A stretch of DNA of 64,000 bases from Bacteroidales bacterium (GTDB taxonomy: Bacteria > Bacteroidota > Bacteroidia > Bacteroidales > UBA932). The notes beneath the pieces were generated by a model, which saw only the letters and a program-made list of their open reading frames with translations, was not told the DNA's origin and made no database searches. The number at the start of each line of letters is the position of its first letter. Within the stretch, counting starts at the first letter, position 1. Location: contig JAFUZO010000028.1 of assembly GCA_017476575.1 (NCBI GenBank), forward strand, positions 1 to 64,000, read 5' to 3'. The position numbers and the translations under genes were made by a program. This document shows, piece after piece, positions 50,482 to 59,972 of this stretch.

Positions 50482-50576
50482 ATCCGCTGGAGGGAACCGG
50501 TTATCGCCGGTAGTCATGCAGCCTCTTTCCGGTTGACAAATCCACATGCATTGGCGAGAACAACAAACCAGATTCT

Positions 50577-52712
50577 ATGTTCAGAAAAGTATTGATTGCA
50601 AGGATTCTGTTTTTGACGATTGCGTCTTTTTCATGTACGGTCGCCGGTCATGCCCGGCAGCCAGGCCGGATCAAAGTGTCGTGCATAGGAGACAGTATCA
50701 CCTACGGGATGAACCTTGAGGACAGGGAGAGGGACAGTTACCCTTCCAGGCTTCAGGCTCTCCTGGGAGATGACTACGAGGTTGAAAACTTCGGCAAGTC
50801 AGGGACAACCCTGCTTCGCCATGGTCACAGACCCTACTTCGAGCAGGAAGAAATGCACAAGGCTCTGGATTTCGCCGGTGACATAGTTGTCATACACCTG
50901 GGGATCAATGACACGGACCCACGCAACTGGCCGTTCTTTCAGGAAGAGTTTGTCGGTGATTATCTTGCCTTGATCGATACGCTCAGGTGTGTAAATCCCG
51001 CAGCGCGTTTTTACGTATGTCGGATGACCCCTATCGGGAACGGTCATCCACGTTTCATTTCTGGAACGAAAGTTTGGCACACGCAGATTCAGCGTGCGAT
51101 TGAAACGGTTGCGGCAGTTTCCGGAGCCACTCTCGTAGATCTTTACGAGCCCCTCCACAATTATCCGTGGCTGCTTCCCGACAATGTACATCCCTCGGCT
51201 GAAGGAGCGATGATGATCGCCACCAAGGTCTATCAGTCCATAACGGGAGATTTTGGGGGCCTGGACATGTCCCCGCTCTACTCCGACAACATGGTTCTTC
51301 CGCGCGACAGGGAATTTACCATCCATGGGATGTCGAATCCCGGTGAAGAGGTTATCGTATACGTATGTGGAAGGCAGTTCAAAGGCCGGACCGGAGACAA
51401 CGGGCGATGGAGTATCGTCATGGGACCATTCCCGGCTTCGCAAGGCAAATCCATGTCTGTCAGGACGAAGAACCGGAAACTCGACTTCAAGGACGTGGCT
51501 TTTGGAGAAATATGGCTGTGCAGCGGACAATCCAACATGGAATTTGAGCAGGGCTTCTGCTCCACTGCAGGCGACAGCGACAAGTCTGCCGATTCCGGGC
51601 TCCGCCTCTTTGACATGAAGTGCAGATGGCGCACTGATGATGTGCAATGGCCCGTAGCGGCGCTGGATTCGGTCGCTCACTTGCAGTACATGCGCCCGGC
51701 TGCCTGGAGGGAGGCCGTGCCGGAGACGGTAAGGCGCTTTTCTGCGGTCGGTTATTATTTCGGCCGGGCTTTGAGAGACTCGCTGGGCGTTCCCGTTGGA
51801 TTGATCTGCAATGCTGTGGGAGGCTCTACTGCTGAAAGTTGGATTTCAAGGGAAATCCTGGAAAACGAGTTTCCTGCCATCCTTGACAACTGGCTTGACA
51901 ATGATTTGGTGATGTCATGGGCCCGGTCGAGGGCCAGGAAGAACCTGTCTGCTTCGGGCACTCATAGAAGGCATCCTTATGAGCCGAGTTACCTCCACGA
52001 GGCCGCTATCATTCCCCTAGAGGATTTTCCTGTAAACGGCGTGATATGGTATCAATGAGAATCTAACGCGGACAGGATTGAAGTCCACGAGAAGTTGTTC
52101 CCTCTGCTTGTGGATTCATTCAGGGAGGCTTTCGGTCCCGTCAGTTTCCACTTTGCCCAACTATCGTCGCTCGACAGGAAGAGTTGGCCGCTCATGCGGG
52201 ATTCGCAACGGAGGTTACTGGGATGCCGGGACCGTCTTACCATGACTGTCACATCCGACCTGGGCGACTCCCTTGATGTCCATTACAAGAACAAGAGACC
52301 TGTCGGGGAAAGGTTCGCCTTGGCTGCCCTGGCAAAGGACTACGGGCGTGAGGACCTTGAGTATTCCGGGCCATTGGCTGACAGGGCCTTCCTTGAATCT
52401 CCTTCGTTGTTGAGAATCACTTTTACACATTCCGCCGGACTAAAAGCAGCCCCGAACACCGGCAACAGAATCTCCGGATTCGAAGTTCTCGACATGGCGA
52501 CCGGATTGTTTACGGAAGTGGACGCCTGGGCGGACGGAGAAAGCGTTATAGCCGATGTCTCTACCATTTCCCGGCCCACCGCCGTGCGCTACGGTTGGAA
52601 ACCTTTTTCGCGGGCAAACCTTGTTAACGATGCGGACCTGCCGGCATCTACATTCCGTGTGGATATCGGGTGTCCGCCGCCAAGAACGCCCTCGGGCAGG
52701 ACTCCTTTATGA
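50577..52712 (+). pseudogene. SGNH / sialate O-acetylesterase fusion with in-frame stop
   Basis: One frame runs 712 codons with a single TGA at 52056-52058 (codon 494). The first part (493 residues, signal MFRKVLIARILFLTIASFSC) has a GDSL-type domain (GDSITYG near 37, GINDTDPRNW, DNVHPSAEGA) and the beginning of a sialate O-acetylesterase domain (GQSNMEF near 316, AVGGSTAESWI, GVIWYQ). The stop replaces the Gly of the conserved WYQGESN block: GGA became TGA by one base. After it the frame continues normally (ESNADRIEVHEKLFPLL, DVHYKNKRPVGERFALA, AVRYGWKPFSRANL). It removes O-acetyl groups from sialic acids when intact. Here it is probably a recent pseudogene, or is read through. Confidence 0.85.
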
Positions 52713-52763
52713 GGGTTCCCAGGCACACATGACCTTCCAAGCCGTTAAATTCCTTGACATACA

Positions 52764-54011
52764 ATGAATACAAAAATACAAAAAATCTATCCCTGGATCG
52801 TGGTGGGCCTCCTTTCCATGGTGGCGTTCCTGAACTATCTGGACCGGCAGATGCTGTCGACGATGCAGGCGGCCATCGGTGTGGACATCGCCGAACTCCA
52901 GCAGGCGCAGAATTTCGGGCGCCTGATGGCCATCTTCCTGTGGGTCTATGCCGTCGTGAGCCCGTTCGCGGGCAGTGTCGCCGACCGGCTGAACCGGAAA
53001 TGGCTGATTGTCGGGTCGCTCGGTGTGTGGTCGCTGGTGATGCTCCTGATGGGGCATTGCCACTCCTTCACACAGATGTACTGGCTGCGCGGCCTCATGG
53101 GGGTGAGCGAGGCGCTGTACATTCCCTCCGCCTTGTCGCTCATCGCCGACTACCATGCGGGGAAGAGCCGTTCCCTGGCGGTGGGGCTCCACATGACCGG
53201 CCTCTACCTGGGGCAGGCGGTCGGGGGGTTCGGCGCCATCTTCGCTTCGGCCCTGTCGTGGCGGATGACCTTCCACTGGTTCGGCATCATCGGCGTGGCC
53301 TATGCTTTCGTCCTGATGCTCTGCCTGCGGGAGAAGCGCGCTGATTCCGGGCTTGTCTCTCCGGACAGGACCGGCGAAGCCACGGCCGGAGCCGGGAAAT
53401 CCCCCGGTCTCCTGCGCTCCTTCGGCCTCATCTTCTCCAATGTCGCTTTCTGGGTCATCCTGTTCTTCTTTGCCTCCACCTCCCTTCCGGGCTGGGCGAC
53501 AAAGAACTGGCTGCCGACCCTGTTCGCCCAGCATATCGGCGGCGGCATGAATGTAGCGGGCCCGGTTGCGACGATAACCATCGCTTTCGCGTCGTTCGTC
53601 GGCGTAATGATCGGCGGTCCGCTCTCCGACCGGTGGGTGAAACGCAATCTGCGTGGCCGCATCTATACCAGCGCCATCGGCCTCGGTATGATGATTCCGG
53701 CCTTGGTGCTGATGGGGCTCGGCCACGGCGTGGCGGCGGCCGTCGCCTCCGGTCTGCTCTTCGGCCTGGGCTACGGCATGTTCGACACCAACAACATGCC
53801 CATCCTCTGTCAGTTCGTGCCGTCCCGGCTGCGGGCTACCGCCTACGGGCTGATGAACATGGTCGGCGTGGCGATGGGCGCCCTCTGCACCCAACTGCTC
53901 GGGCGCATCCCGAATCTCGGCCTGTCGTTCGCCCTCCTCGGCGGCATCACCGCCCTCGCCCTGGTCCTCCAACTCACCATCCTCCGCCCCACGACCGACG
54001 ACATGCACTGA
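52764..54011 (+). CDS. MFS transporter, probably for sialic acid
   Basis: 415 residues with 12 predicted membrane helices. The ACS/NanT-type major-facilitator start is clear (VVGLLSMVAFLNYLDRQMLST, DRLNRKWLIVGSLGVWSLV, RGLMGVSEALYIPSALSLIADYH). The loop between helices 6 and 7 is short, and the second half begins with NVAFWVILFFFAS. Bacteroides nan operons use a similar inner-membrane NanT to bring sialic acid to the cytosolic lyase. The ATG at 52764 overlaps no other gene and follows the broken esterase by 51 nt. Substrate assignment is from context. Confidence 0.85.
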   Translation: MNTKIQKIYPWIVVGLLSMVAFLNYLDRQMLSTMQAAIGVDIAELQQAQNFGRLMAIFLWVYAVVSPFAGSVADRLNRKWLIVGSLGVWSLVMLLMGHCHSFTQMYWLRGLMGVSEALYIPSALSLIADYHAGKSRSLAVGLHMTGLYLGQAVGGFGAIFASALSWRMTFHWFGIIGVAYAFVLMLCLREKRADSGLVSPDRTGEATAGAGKSPGLLRSFGLIFSNVAFWVILFFFASTSLPGWATKNWLPTLFAQHIGGGMNVAGPVATITIAFASFVGVMIGGPLSDRWVKRNLRGRIYTSAIGLGMMIPALVLMGLGHGVAAAVASGLLFGLGYGMFDTNNMPILCQFVPSRLRATAYGLMNMVGVAMGALCTQLLGRIPNLGLSFALLGGITALALVLQLTILRPTTDDMH

Positions 54012-54119
54012 CCCTCTCTGGCCCCGCTGGTAAGATTCTTTGAACCCCTGCCTTGCGGATATCAAGGCCTGTATTCCCGGTCGAGAGGTCGGGAGCCCGC
54101 CCTTCTCGCTTTGTTCGGA

Positions 54120-54665
54120 CTACGCTTCCGTCGACCCCAGTTGCCGCTTGATGAGTATCCGTTTCAAGTCGGGACCGTATGCATATTCCCCGACGTCGAG
54201 GGTGTCCAGCAGGTAGAGGTCGCGCCCCTTGAAGAGGGTGGTTTCTTCGGCCTGGGACCGGATGGCACGCACCTTGTCCAGCGATTCTTTCGGGACGATC
54301 AGGTGGCAGGGGATGATGTATGCGACCGGGTTGACGGCCACGGCATGGGCGACGGCCCGGACGCCGGACGGATTGCCGCATTGTACGGCGAGTTCCGTGT
54401 AGCTGTACAGGTTCGGCGTCAGCCTGTACAGGGTCTCCCACACGTGTCGCTGGAATTTCGTGCCGAAAAGGCGCAGGTCCTCCCAGCGGAGCGTCCCGGC
54501 GAGCACAACCAGCTCGTCGGTCGAGACTTTCCGGGTCGTCACCCGATCTACCGACCGGGGCGGAAATGTGGCCACCAGGGCGGCAATCCGGGCAAAGTGC
54601 CCGTAATCAGCAGAAACCGATGCGACCTGGCCGTCGATCTCCGTGACAATCCATTGCGTATCCAT
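54120..54665 (-). CDS. ogt: Methylated-DNA-protein-cysteine methyltransferase
   Basis: 181 residues from ATG 54665. The C-terminal domain has the helix-turn-helix region (LYSYTELAVQCGNPSGVRAVAHAVAVNP) and the acceptor Cys in AYIIPCHLIVPKES (near 118). It repairs O6-methylguanine by moving the methyl group to that Cys. The usual PCHRV block reads PCHLI, so the Arg after the His is missing; many active members tolerate variation next to the PCH, but this should be noted. It is monocistronic and convergent with the transporter gene. Confidence 0.85.
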   Translation of the reverse strand: MDTQWIVTEIDGQVASVSADYGHFARIAALVATFPPRSVDRVTTRKVSTDELVVLAGTLRWEDLRLFGTKFQRHVWETLYRLTPNLYSYTELAVQCGNPSGVRAVAHAVAVNPVAYIIPCHLIVPKESLDKVRAIRSQAEETTLFKGRDLYLLDTLDVGEYAYGPDLKRILIKRQLGSTEA

Positions 54666-54797
54666 AGCAGAGCAGGTTTTCCGCAAGATACGAAAAAAAA
54701 CAGAAACGTGAGAGATAAACTCCGAAAAATCAACAGATTATAAAGATTCCTCTCCGCGATTTGCAGAGAGGAAAACAGATAAGTATATGAAGGTCAA

Positions 54798-56060
54798 TTA
54801 CTTGCCGCTTACCTTCTGGCCGATGTAGTAGCATGCGGCGGCGACGGCCATGCCGTTGATGGCCGGGAAGCCCCAGTGCACCAGGTTGGCGACAACAGCA
54901 CCCGCGACTACGCCGGCGACGGCCCACCAGTCGACCTTCTTCTCGGGGAGCGTCCCGTCAAGGTAGGCGGAACGGTGGGTGAAGTAGCTGATGATGAGGA
55001 TGATGCCGACCGGTGGCAGGGTGCAGTTCAGCACGTTGAGCCAGCCGCAGAAGTTCCAGTAGAGCCAGACGGCCGTGACCGTTCCGATGACGCCGGAGAT
55101 AAGGACCATCGCCTTCTTTGAGATGCCGAAGATGTTGGACAGGCCGAGGCCGGCGGTGTAGAGGGCGTTGTCGTTGGTGGTCCAGATGTTCAGGCCGAGG
55201 ACCAGGACGGCGAGGTAGAAGAGGTTGAGGTTGAGCATGACCTCGAAGATGTCGTTCCCGCCCACATAGATGCTGGAGACGGCACCGAAGCAGAACATCA
55301 GGCTGTTGCCGATGAAGAAGGCGATGATGGTGGTGACAAGGCCGATGCGTCCGCTCTTGGCGAACCGGGTGAAGTTCGGCGTCGCCGTACCGCCCGAGAC
55401 GAAGCTGCCGACCACGAGGCCTGCTCCAGCGATGACCCCGAGGTTCTTCGCGCCGATGGAGAACTGCTGCACCAGACCCGCATCCCCGCGGTGGATGGCC
55501 ATCACCATGGCGACGGTGCCGAGGATGGCGACTGCCGGGACGGCGATGTAGCTCACGATGGTCAGGCTCTTGATGCCGAAATAGGCGCTGGCCGTCATCA
55601 GGACACCGGCGATGCCGACCAGGAGATAGCCCTGCCACGGCATGTGGTCCGGCGTGACGTCGAGGCCCATGAGTTCCTTGGCGACCGGGATGGCGAACAT
55701 GGCGAGGCCGACCCCGAACCAGCCGATCTGGGTGAAGCTGATCATGGCGCTGGGAAGGTAGCTGCCACGGGTGCCGAAACTCCGGCGGGCGAGCAGGTCG
55801 AGGGAGAGACCGCTCTCGGCGCCGATATAGCCGAGGGCTCCGGTGTAGGCTGCCAGGATCAGGCCGCCGACGAGGAGCGCCCAGACGAACCCCCACCAGT
55901 CGAGACCGGCGGCGAGCTGCTGCCCGACCCACATGCTGGCGGAGAAGAAGGTGAAGCCGAGCATGACCATGAACATGCTCGTGGTGGATTTGCGCCCGGC
56001 GCGGTCGACCGGTACCGTCGTGTAATCGACATCGGTTTTGATTTTGCCCATATTTGTCAA
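54798..56060 (-). CDS. codB: Cytosine permease, NCS1 family
   Basis: 420 residues, about the usual length, with 12 hydrophobic helices. CodB-like features: MLGFTFFSASMWVGQQLAAGL, ALGYIGAESGLSLDLLARRSFG, FTQIGWFGVGLAMFAIPVAKEL, LVVGSFVSGGTATPNFTRFAK, NDNALYTAGLGLSNIF. It imports cytosine or a related base in symport with a cation. The start (ATG 56060 or 56051) follows the phosphoribosyltransferase gene by 3 nt, so both form one operon for base salvage. No cytosine deaminase gene is adjacent. Confidence 0.9.
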   Translation of the reverse strand: MTNMGKIKTDVDYTTVPVDRAGRKSTTSMFMVMLGFTFFSASMWVGQQLAAGLDWWGFVWALLVGGLILAAYTGALGYIGAESGLSLDLLARRSFGTRGSYLPSAMISFTQIGWFGVGLAMFAIPVAKELMGLDVTPDHMPWQGYLLVGIAGVLMTASAYFGIKSLTIVSYIAVPAVAILGTVAMVMAIHRGDAGLVQQFSIGAKNLGVIAGAGLVVGSFVSGGTATPNFTRFAKSGRIGLVTTIIAFFIGNSLMFCFGAVSSIYVGGNDIFEVMLNLNLFYLAVLVLGLNIWTTNDNALYTAGLGLSNIFGISKKAMVLISGVIGTVTAVWLYWNFCGWLNVLNCTLPPVGIILIISYFTHRSAYLDGTLPEKKVDWWAVAGVVAGAVVANLVHWGFPAINGMAVAAACYYIGQKVSGK

Positions 56061-56063
56061 GTT

Positions 56064-57152
56064 TTAAATGTAATGGCTGTCCAAGTCTCTGATAGAGCGG
56101 ATCCGGCGCTCTGCCACCGCTTCCAGGTCGATGCTCCCGGCACGCCTGATAAGTGCCTGTTCTGCTGCCCAAAGGTCCCGGAGTCCGTCTGCGGGAAGTT
56201 CCTGGAAATGGGTGATGCCGAGCCATTCTTCAAAGTCGACGGGCCCTTCGTAGCCGAGTTTCTCCCGCACGAGGGCGGCCGGGTCGATGCGGTCGGCCCG
56301 TTCCAGGATCCCTTCCCAGTATTCGAGCACTTCGGCGAAATGGACCGGAATCTCGTAGCGTCGGGCTCCGCCGTCATAAATGATACACTTCTCCAGCAGG
56401 GCATCCGGGTGGTTGAGAATATAGCGGCGGAAGTCCGGCGAGACGGCCCCGCCTTTCCAGCCGAAGTCGATGTCACGGACCTGGATGCCGTTCACACCGG
56501 CGTCTTCGTAGACGGTGAAGATGCCCTCGTAGAAGAAGCAGTCGAAGCCTTCGAAGCCCGGGAACAGCTCCCGGAGCCGGGCGGTCATCTCTTCCATCAG
56601 CTGGAAGGCCCGGGTGCCGCCGATGGTGAAGAACACGATGCGCCGGATGCTGCCGCCTCCCCGGTGGAACTCTTCCACGACATGGTCCAGGCAGAGGCGC
56701 AGGGTGTCGCCGGTCGCGAAGATGTCTCCGATGGCGAGGATGCGTCCCGGGGTGGGACGGAGTTTGTCATACTTGATGTCGAGGCCGGTGATGACATGGT
56801 CCCGGATGATGCGCTCGCAGGAGACGAAGTGCATGTCCCGCACGCGGATGCCGGTCCGGTGGCAAGCCTCTTCCAAGGGGTAGTTGAGCCCGCCCCGCAG
56901 GATGGTCAGGATATCGAAATCGCCGCTCATTCCGGACGACAACAGGAAACGGAGAGCGGCGACAGTTTCATCGAGGAGGGCGAGATAGCAGGGAAAGCCG
57001 ATGACTTCAGGAAAGGCGAGAAGAGGACGGCTCCCGGGCCCGCTGAGAATGAAATACCGGTTCTGGAACTGCGGTGCATGCAGTCCGTAGATGCTTGTTT
57101 CTTCCTGCAAGCCGACATACTGCAGGCTTGCTCCTTGCAAGAGGCTGGACAT
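56064..57152 (-). CDS. Phosphoribosyltransferase-family protein
   Basis: 362 residues from ATG 57152. The type I phosphoribosyltransferase fold is shown by GGLNYPLEEA (substrate loop) and the PRPP-binding block RILAIGDIFATGDTLRLCLD. The C-terminal 180 residues (FDCFFYEGIFTVYEDAGVNG, VSPDFRRYILNHPDALLEKC) are not recognised. Coupling to the CodB permease suggests a base-salvage role, for example making a nucleotide from an imported pyrimidine. It has its own promoter and a hairpin in its leader. Confidence 0.7.
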   Translation of the reverse strand: MSSLLQGASLQYVGLQEETSIYGLHAPQFQNRYFILSGPGSRPLLAFPEVIGFPCYLALLDETVAALRFLLSSGMSGDFDILTILRGGLNYPLEEACHRTGIRVRDMHFVSCERIIRDHVITGLDIKYDKLRPTPGRILAIGDIFATGDTLRLCLDHVVEEFHRGGGSIRRIVFFTIGGTRAFQLMEEMTARLRELFPGFEGFDCFFYEGIFTVYEDAGVNGIQVRDIDFGWKGGAVSPDFRRYILNHPDALLEKCIIYDGGARRYEIPVHFAEVLEYWEGILERADRIDPAALVREKLGYEGPVDFEEWLGITHFQELPADGLRDLWAAEQALIRRAGSIDLEAVAERRIRSIRDLDSHYI

Positions 57153-57153
57153 G

Positions 57154-57181
57154 AAAAATCCCGATTAGATGTAACCGGGAT
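57154..57181 (-). promoter_or_regulatory. Leader hairpin before the phosphoribosyltransferase gene
   Basis: On the minus strand ATCCCG, a 12-nt loop, CGGGAT and TTTTT directly precede the ATG. It looks like an intrinsic terminator between promoter and start codon, and could act as an attenuator or hide the start region. Confidence 0.5.
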
Positions 57182-57182
57182 G

Positions 57183-57190
57183 CAAAGATA
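57183..57190 (-). promoter_or_regulatory. -7 element of the phosphoribosyltransferase-codB operon
   Basis: TATCTTTG, a perfect TAnnTTTG, ends just before the leader hairpin. Confidence 0.65.
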
Positions 57191-57251
57191 GGGATTTTTT
57201 TCTCCTGTCGCAAGAGGTAGGAAGGAAAAAAATCCAGGTCCTTCCTGAGGG

Positions 57252-58808
57252 TCAGTCCAAGATGTGCTGCCGGTCGAGGAAGCGGTAGGAAGCCGCTTCG
57301 GCAAGGTGCGGAGGGGTGATGGCGGGATCGTCGGCAAGGTCGGCGATGGTGCGCGCAATCTTGATGATGCGGGTGTAGGCGCGGGCGGAGAGGCCGAGAC
57401 GGTCGATGATGCGCTGGATGAGGTCTTTGCAGTCGTCGGTCAGCGGGCAGAAGTGCTCCAGTTCGCGGGATGACATCTCGGCGTTGGTGAAGATGCCGGA
57501 TCCTGCAAGGCGGGCGCGCTGGATGTCCCGCGCCCGGAGGACACGAGCTGCGATGGCGGCGGACGGTTCACCCTTGAGCCCCTGGACCAGCTGTGCGGTG
57601 GCAACCGGGTGGACCCAGAGCTGGATGTCGATCCGGTCCATGATGGGACCGGAGAGTTTGGCCAGGTAACCGGCCCGGGCCCCCGGTGTGCAGGTGCAAC
57701 GGTCATCCTCTCCGTAGTAGCCGCAGGGACAGGGGTTGGAGGCGGCGACCAGCATGAACGAAGCCGGGTAGACAATCTTCGCCTTGAGGCGGGAGATGGT
57801 CACACGGCGGTCCTCCAATGGGCCCCGGAGTGCTTCAAGAGTGCTTTTCGGCGCCTCGCAGAACTCGTCCAGGAACAAGACGCCATGGGTGGCGAGCGAC
57901 ACTTCGCCCGGCATGATGTTCTCTCCGCTGCCCCCGCCGAGGATGGCCGGCTTGGAGGCAGAGATGTGGGGCGCCCGGAACGGCCGGGTCCGGATGAGCC
58001 CGCAGGGACCGTTGTCCAGCCCTGCGACTGAATAGATCTTGGACGTGACGGCCGATTCCTCCAGGCTCATCGGCGGGAGGATGCCTGCGAGAGCCTTTGC
58101 CATCGAACTCTTTCCCGACCCGGGTGCTCCGAGCAATATGACATTATGTCCGCCCGCCGCCGCGATTTCCAGGCCCCGTTTCGCCCCTTCCTGCCCGATG
58201 ATGTCGGCGAAGTCCATGCCGTTCCGTTCCCCCGGCTGTCCGTGGCTGGCGGCCGCGTGGTACTCGTCCGTGTTCCAGATCAGCAGGTCCGACGGGTCTT
58301 CCCGTTCCTCCAGGATACGGAAAACCTCTTCCAGGGTATGGACACCGAATATTTCCGCCTCGTGATAATCCGCTGCGTCCAAAGCCGAACGGGCAGGGAG
58401 GATACACCCGCGAAGCCCGCTTTTCAGGGCCAGTTCGACCATCGGCAGCGTCCCCGGGACATACCGGATGCTGCCGTCCAGGCCGAGCTCCCCCATGATG
58501 AGGTACTTCTCCAGCCCCGGCAGCGACCGCTGTTCCGAGCCTGCGATGATGCCGAGGGCGATGGGAAGGTCGTAGCCGCTGCCCTGCTTGTGCAGGTCGG
58601 CCGGGGCCAGGTTGATGACAATCTTCTTGCCGGGAATCCGGAACCCGTTGGCCTGCAGGGCCGTGATGGTCCGCAACAGGCTTTCCTTGACGGCGGCGTC
58701 CGCCAGCCCCACCAGGTGGATGCCGATGCCGAGGGTGATGTCCACCTCCACCGTGACCGGCACCGCCTCGATGCCGATGCATTTTGCACCATGTACATAA
58801 ACCAGCAT
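57252..58808 (-). CDS. yifB: YifB family Mg-chelatase-like AAA ATPase
   Basis: 518 residues from ATG 58808. It begins MLVYVHGAKCIGIEAVPV, an N-terminal subunit-ChlI/Lon-like domain (VVGLADAAVKESLLR, GKKIVINLAPADLHKQGSGYDL). Walker A is GAPGSGKSSMAKAL and the Walker B region is GVLFLDEFCEA; NPCPCGYYGEDDRCTCTPG is the Cys-rich loop typical of YifB/ComM. ComM-type helicases help integrate foreign DNA by branch migration in transformation. IspE lies upstream on the same strand after 134 nt; the gene has only a near-consensus promoter (TATGTTCG). Confidence 0.92.
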   Translation of the reverse strand: MLVYVHGAKCIGIEAVPVTVEVDITLGIGIHLVGLADAAVKESLLRTITALQANGFRIPGKKIVINLAPADLHKQGSGYDLPIALGIIAGSEQRSLPGLEKYLIMGELGLDGSIRYVPGTLPMVELALKSGLRGCILPARSALDAADYHEAEIFGVHTLEEVFRILEEREDPSDLLIWNTDEYHAAASHGQPGERNGMDFADIIGQEGAKRGLEIAAAGGHNVILLGAPGSGKSSMAKALAGILPPMSLEESAVTSKIYSVAGLDNGPCGLIRTRPFRAPHISASKPAILGGGSGENIMPGEVSLATHGVLFLDEFCEAPKSTLEALRGPLEDRRVTISRLKAKIVYPASFMLVAASNPCPCGYYGEDDRCTCTPGARAGYLAKLSGPIMDRIDIQLWVHPVATAQLVQGLKGEPSAAIAARVLRARDIQRARLAGSGIFTNAEMSSRELEHFCPLTDDCKDLIQRIIDRLGLSARAYTRIIKIARTIADLADDPAITPPHLAEAASYRFLDRQHILD

Positions 58809-58942
58809 ACGCGTCTGTTTTTGGCGCGAACATAGGCACAAAACGGGAGACGCAGGACAAAAAAGATAAAAATGTGGCGGAATTCTTTTTTACGATGTGC
58901 GTGAAACAACATCGGAATCGGCCTCCGGCAGGCCTGCAGGGC

Positions 58943-59785
58943 CTATGCGCGGAAAAGTCCGAAAAGGGCGGAACCGCTGCCTGACATAGCGGCATACAGG
59001 GCGCCTTGCCGGTAGATAGACTCCTTGATGCGGCCGAGTTCCGGGTATTTCGCGAAGACGGTGGTCTCGAAATCGTTATGGAGGTCGTCCCGCCAGGTCG
59101 CAGGCTCTTGGGCGAGGACGTCGCGCAGCGGCTTTGCAGGGAGATGCGGAACGATGCCGCGGTAGGCATCGGCGGTGGATACGCTGATGCCCTCGGGGAC
59201 GACGACCTCGATCCGGAGCCGGTCCAGGGACGGCAGTTCGAACGGCTCCAGAACCTCGCCCCGCCCGGTCCCGAACATCGGGCGGTCATACAGGAAGCAG
59301 GCACAGTCGCTTCCCAGCCGGGCGGCATAGCCGGCCAGGGCCTCGTCCGTCAGACCGAGACCGGCCAGGGCGTCGATAAGCCGGAGCGCGGCGGCGGCAT
59401 CGGAAGACCCGCCCCCGAGACCGGCCCCCACCGGCGCGGTCTTTTCCAGGAACACCTTCATCGGCGGCAAGCCGAAATCGGTGTCGAGCAGGCGGTAGGC
59501 CCGGGCCGTCAGGTCGTCGAGCGGGTCCCAGCCGATGCCCTCCTTCCGGGCGAGGGTCATCATCAACTTCCCGTCCGGGGAGATGGCCTGCTCCCGCTGG
59601 GCGGGGCTGTAGGCCTCCTGGAGATGGGCCGAGGTCCGGCTGTAATCGTCGCCGGCGATGATTTCCAGGGTGTCATGGAGCCCGGCGAACGGAACAAAGA
59701 GGGTCTCCAGGTCATGGTAGCCGTCTTCCCGTCGGCGCAGGACATGGAGCCCGAAGTTCAACTTGACATGCGGAGTTGCAATCAT
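58943..59785 (-). CDS. ispE: 4-diphosphocytidyl-2-C-methyl-D-erythritol kinase
   Basis: 280 residues. N-terminus KLNFGLHVLRRREDGYHDLETLF and the GHMP ATP-binding block PVGAGLGGGSSDAAAALRLI are diagnostic. LGSDCACFLYDRP and the C-terminal MSGSGSALFGLF complete the fold. It phosphorylates the 2-OH in the MEP pathway to isoprenoids. The promoter lies 4 nt before the ATG, so the mRNA is probably leaderless. Confidence 0.95.
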   Translation of the reverse strand: MIATPHVKLNFGLHVLRRREDGYHDLETLFVPFAGLHDTLEIIAGDDYSRTSAHLQEAYSPAQREQAISPDGKLMMTLARKEGIGWDPLDDLTARAYRLLDTDFGLPPMKVFLEKTAPVGAGLGGGSSDAAAALRLIDALAGLGLTDEALAGYAARLGSDCACFLYDRPMFGTGRGEVLEPFELPSLDRLRIEVVVPEGISVSTADAYRGIVPHLPAKPLRDVLAQEPATWRDDLHNDFETTVFAKYPELGRIKESIYRQGALYAAMSGSGSALFGLFRA

Positions 59786-59789
59786 GCCG

Positions 59790-59797
59790 CAAAGGTA
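59790..59797 (-). promoter_or_regulatory. -7 element of ispE
   Basis: TACCTTTG on the minus strand matches TAnnTTTG and is 4 nt from the ATG. Confidence 0.65.
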
Positions 59798-59825
59798 ATA
59801 AAAATAGGAGAAGGAACCCCCGTCT

Positions 59826-59911
59826 TGTCTACGTTTTGACCGTATTCATGGATGGTAAGGCATCTGGAAAAGACTTCCTGCCACGTTGGGGGGGAGTCCT
59901 TTCCGTGGACA
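59826..59911. repeat. Second locus of the 52-bp palindromic repeat family
   Basis: Two decayed units, 59826-59855 (TGTCTACGTTTTGACC...TTCATGGATGG) and 59879-59911 (TGCCACG...CCTTTCCGTGGACAGG), are offset by exactly 52 bp, measured between their ACG cores. Both match the units at 833-1122 in arm sequence and orientation. Confidence 0.55.
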
Positions 59912-59972
59912 GGATGAAAGGAAGTCCGGCAATACCAGACTTGATGTAGGCCACTGATGGTTCTGGGACCCG

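Noticed and set aside
50577-52712. Genetic code with TGA read as glycine
   Set aside because: TGA ends many intact genes in this window, often in ATGA overlaps; a single nonsense mutation explains the case better.
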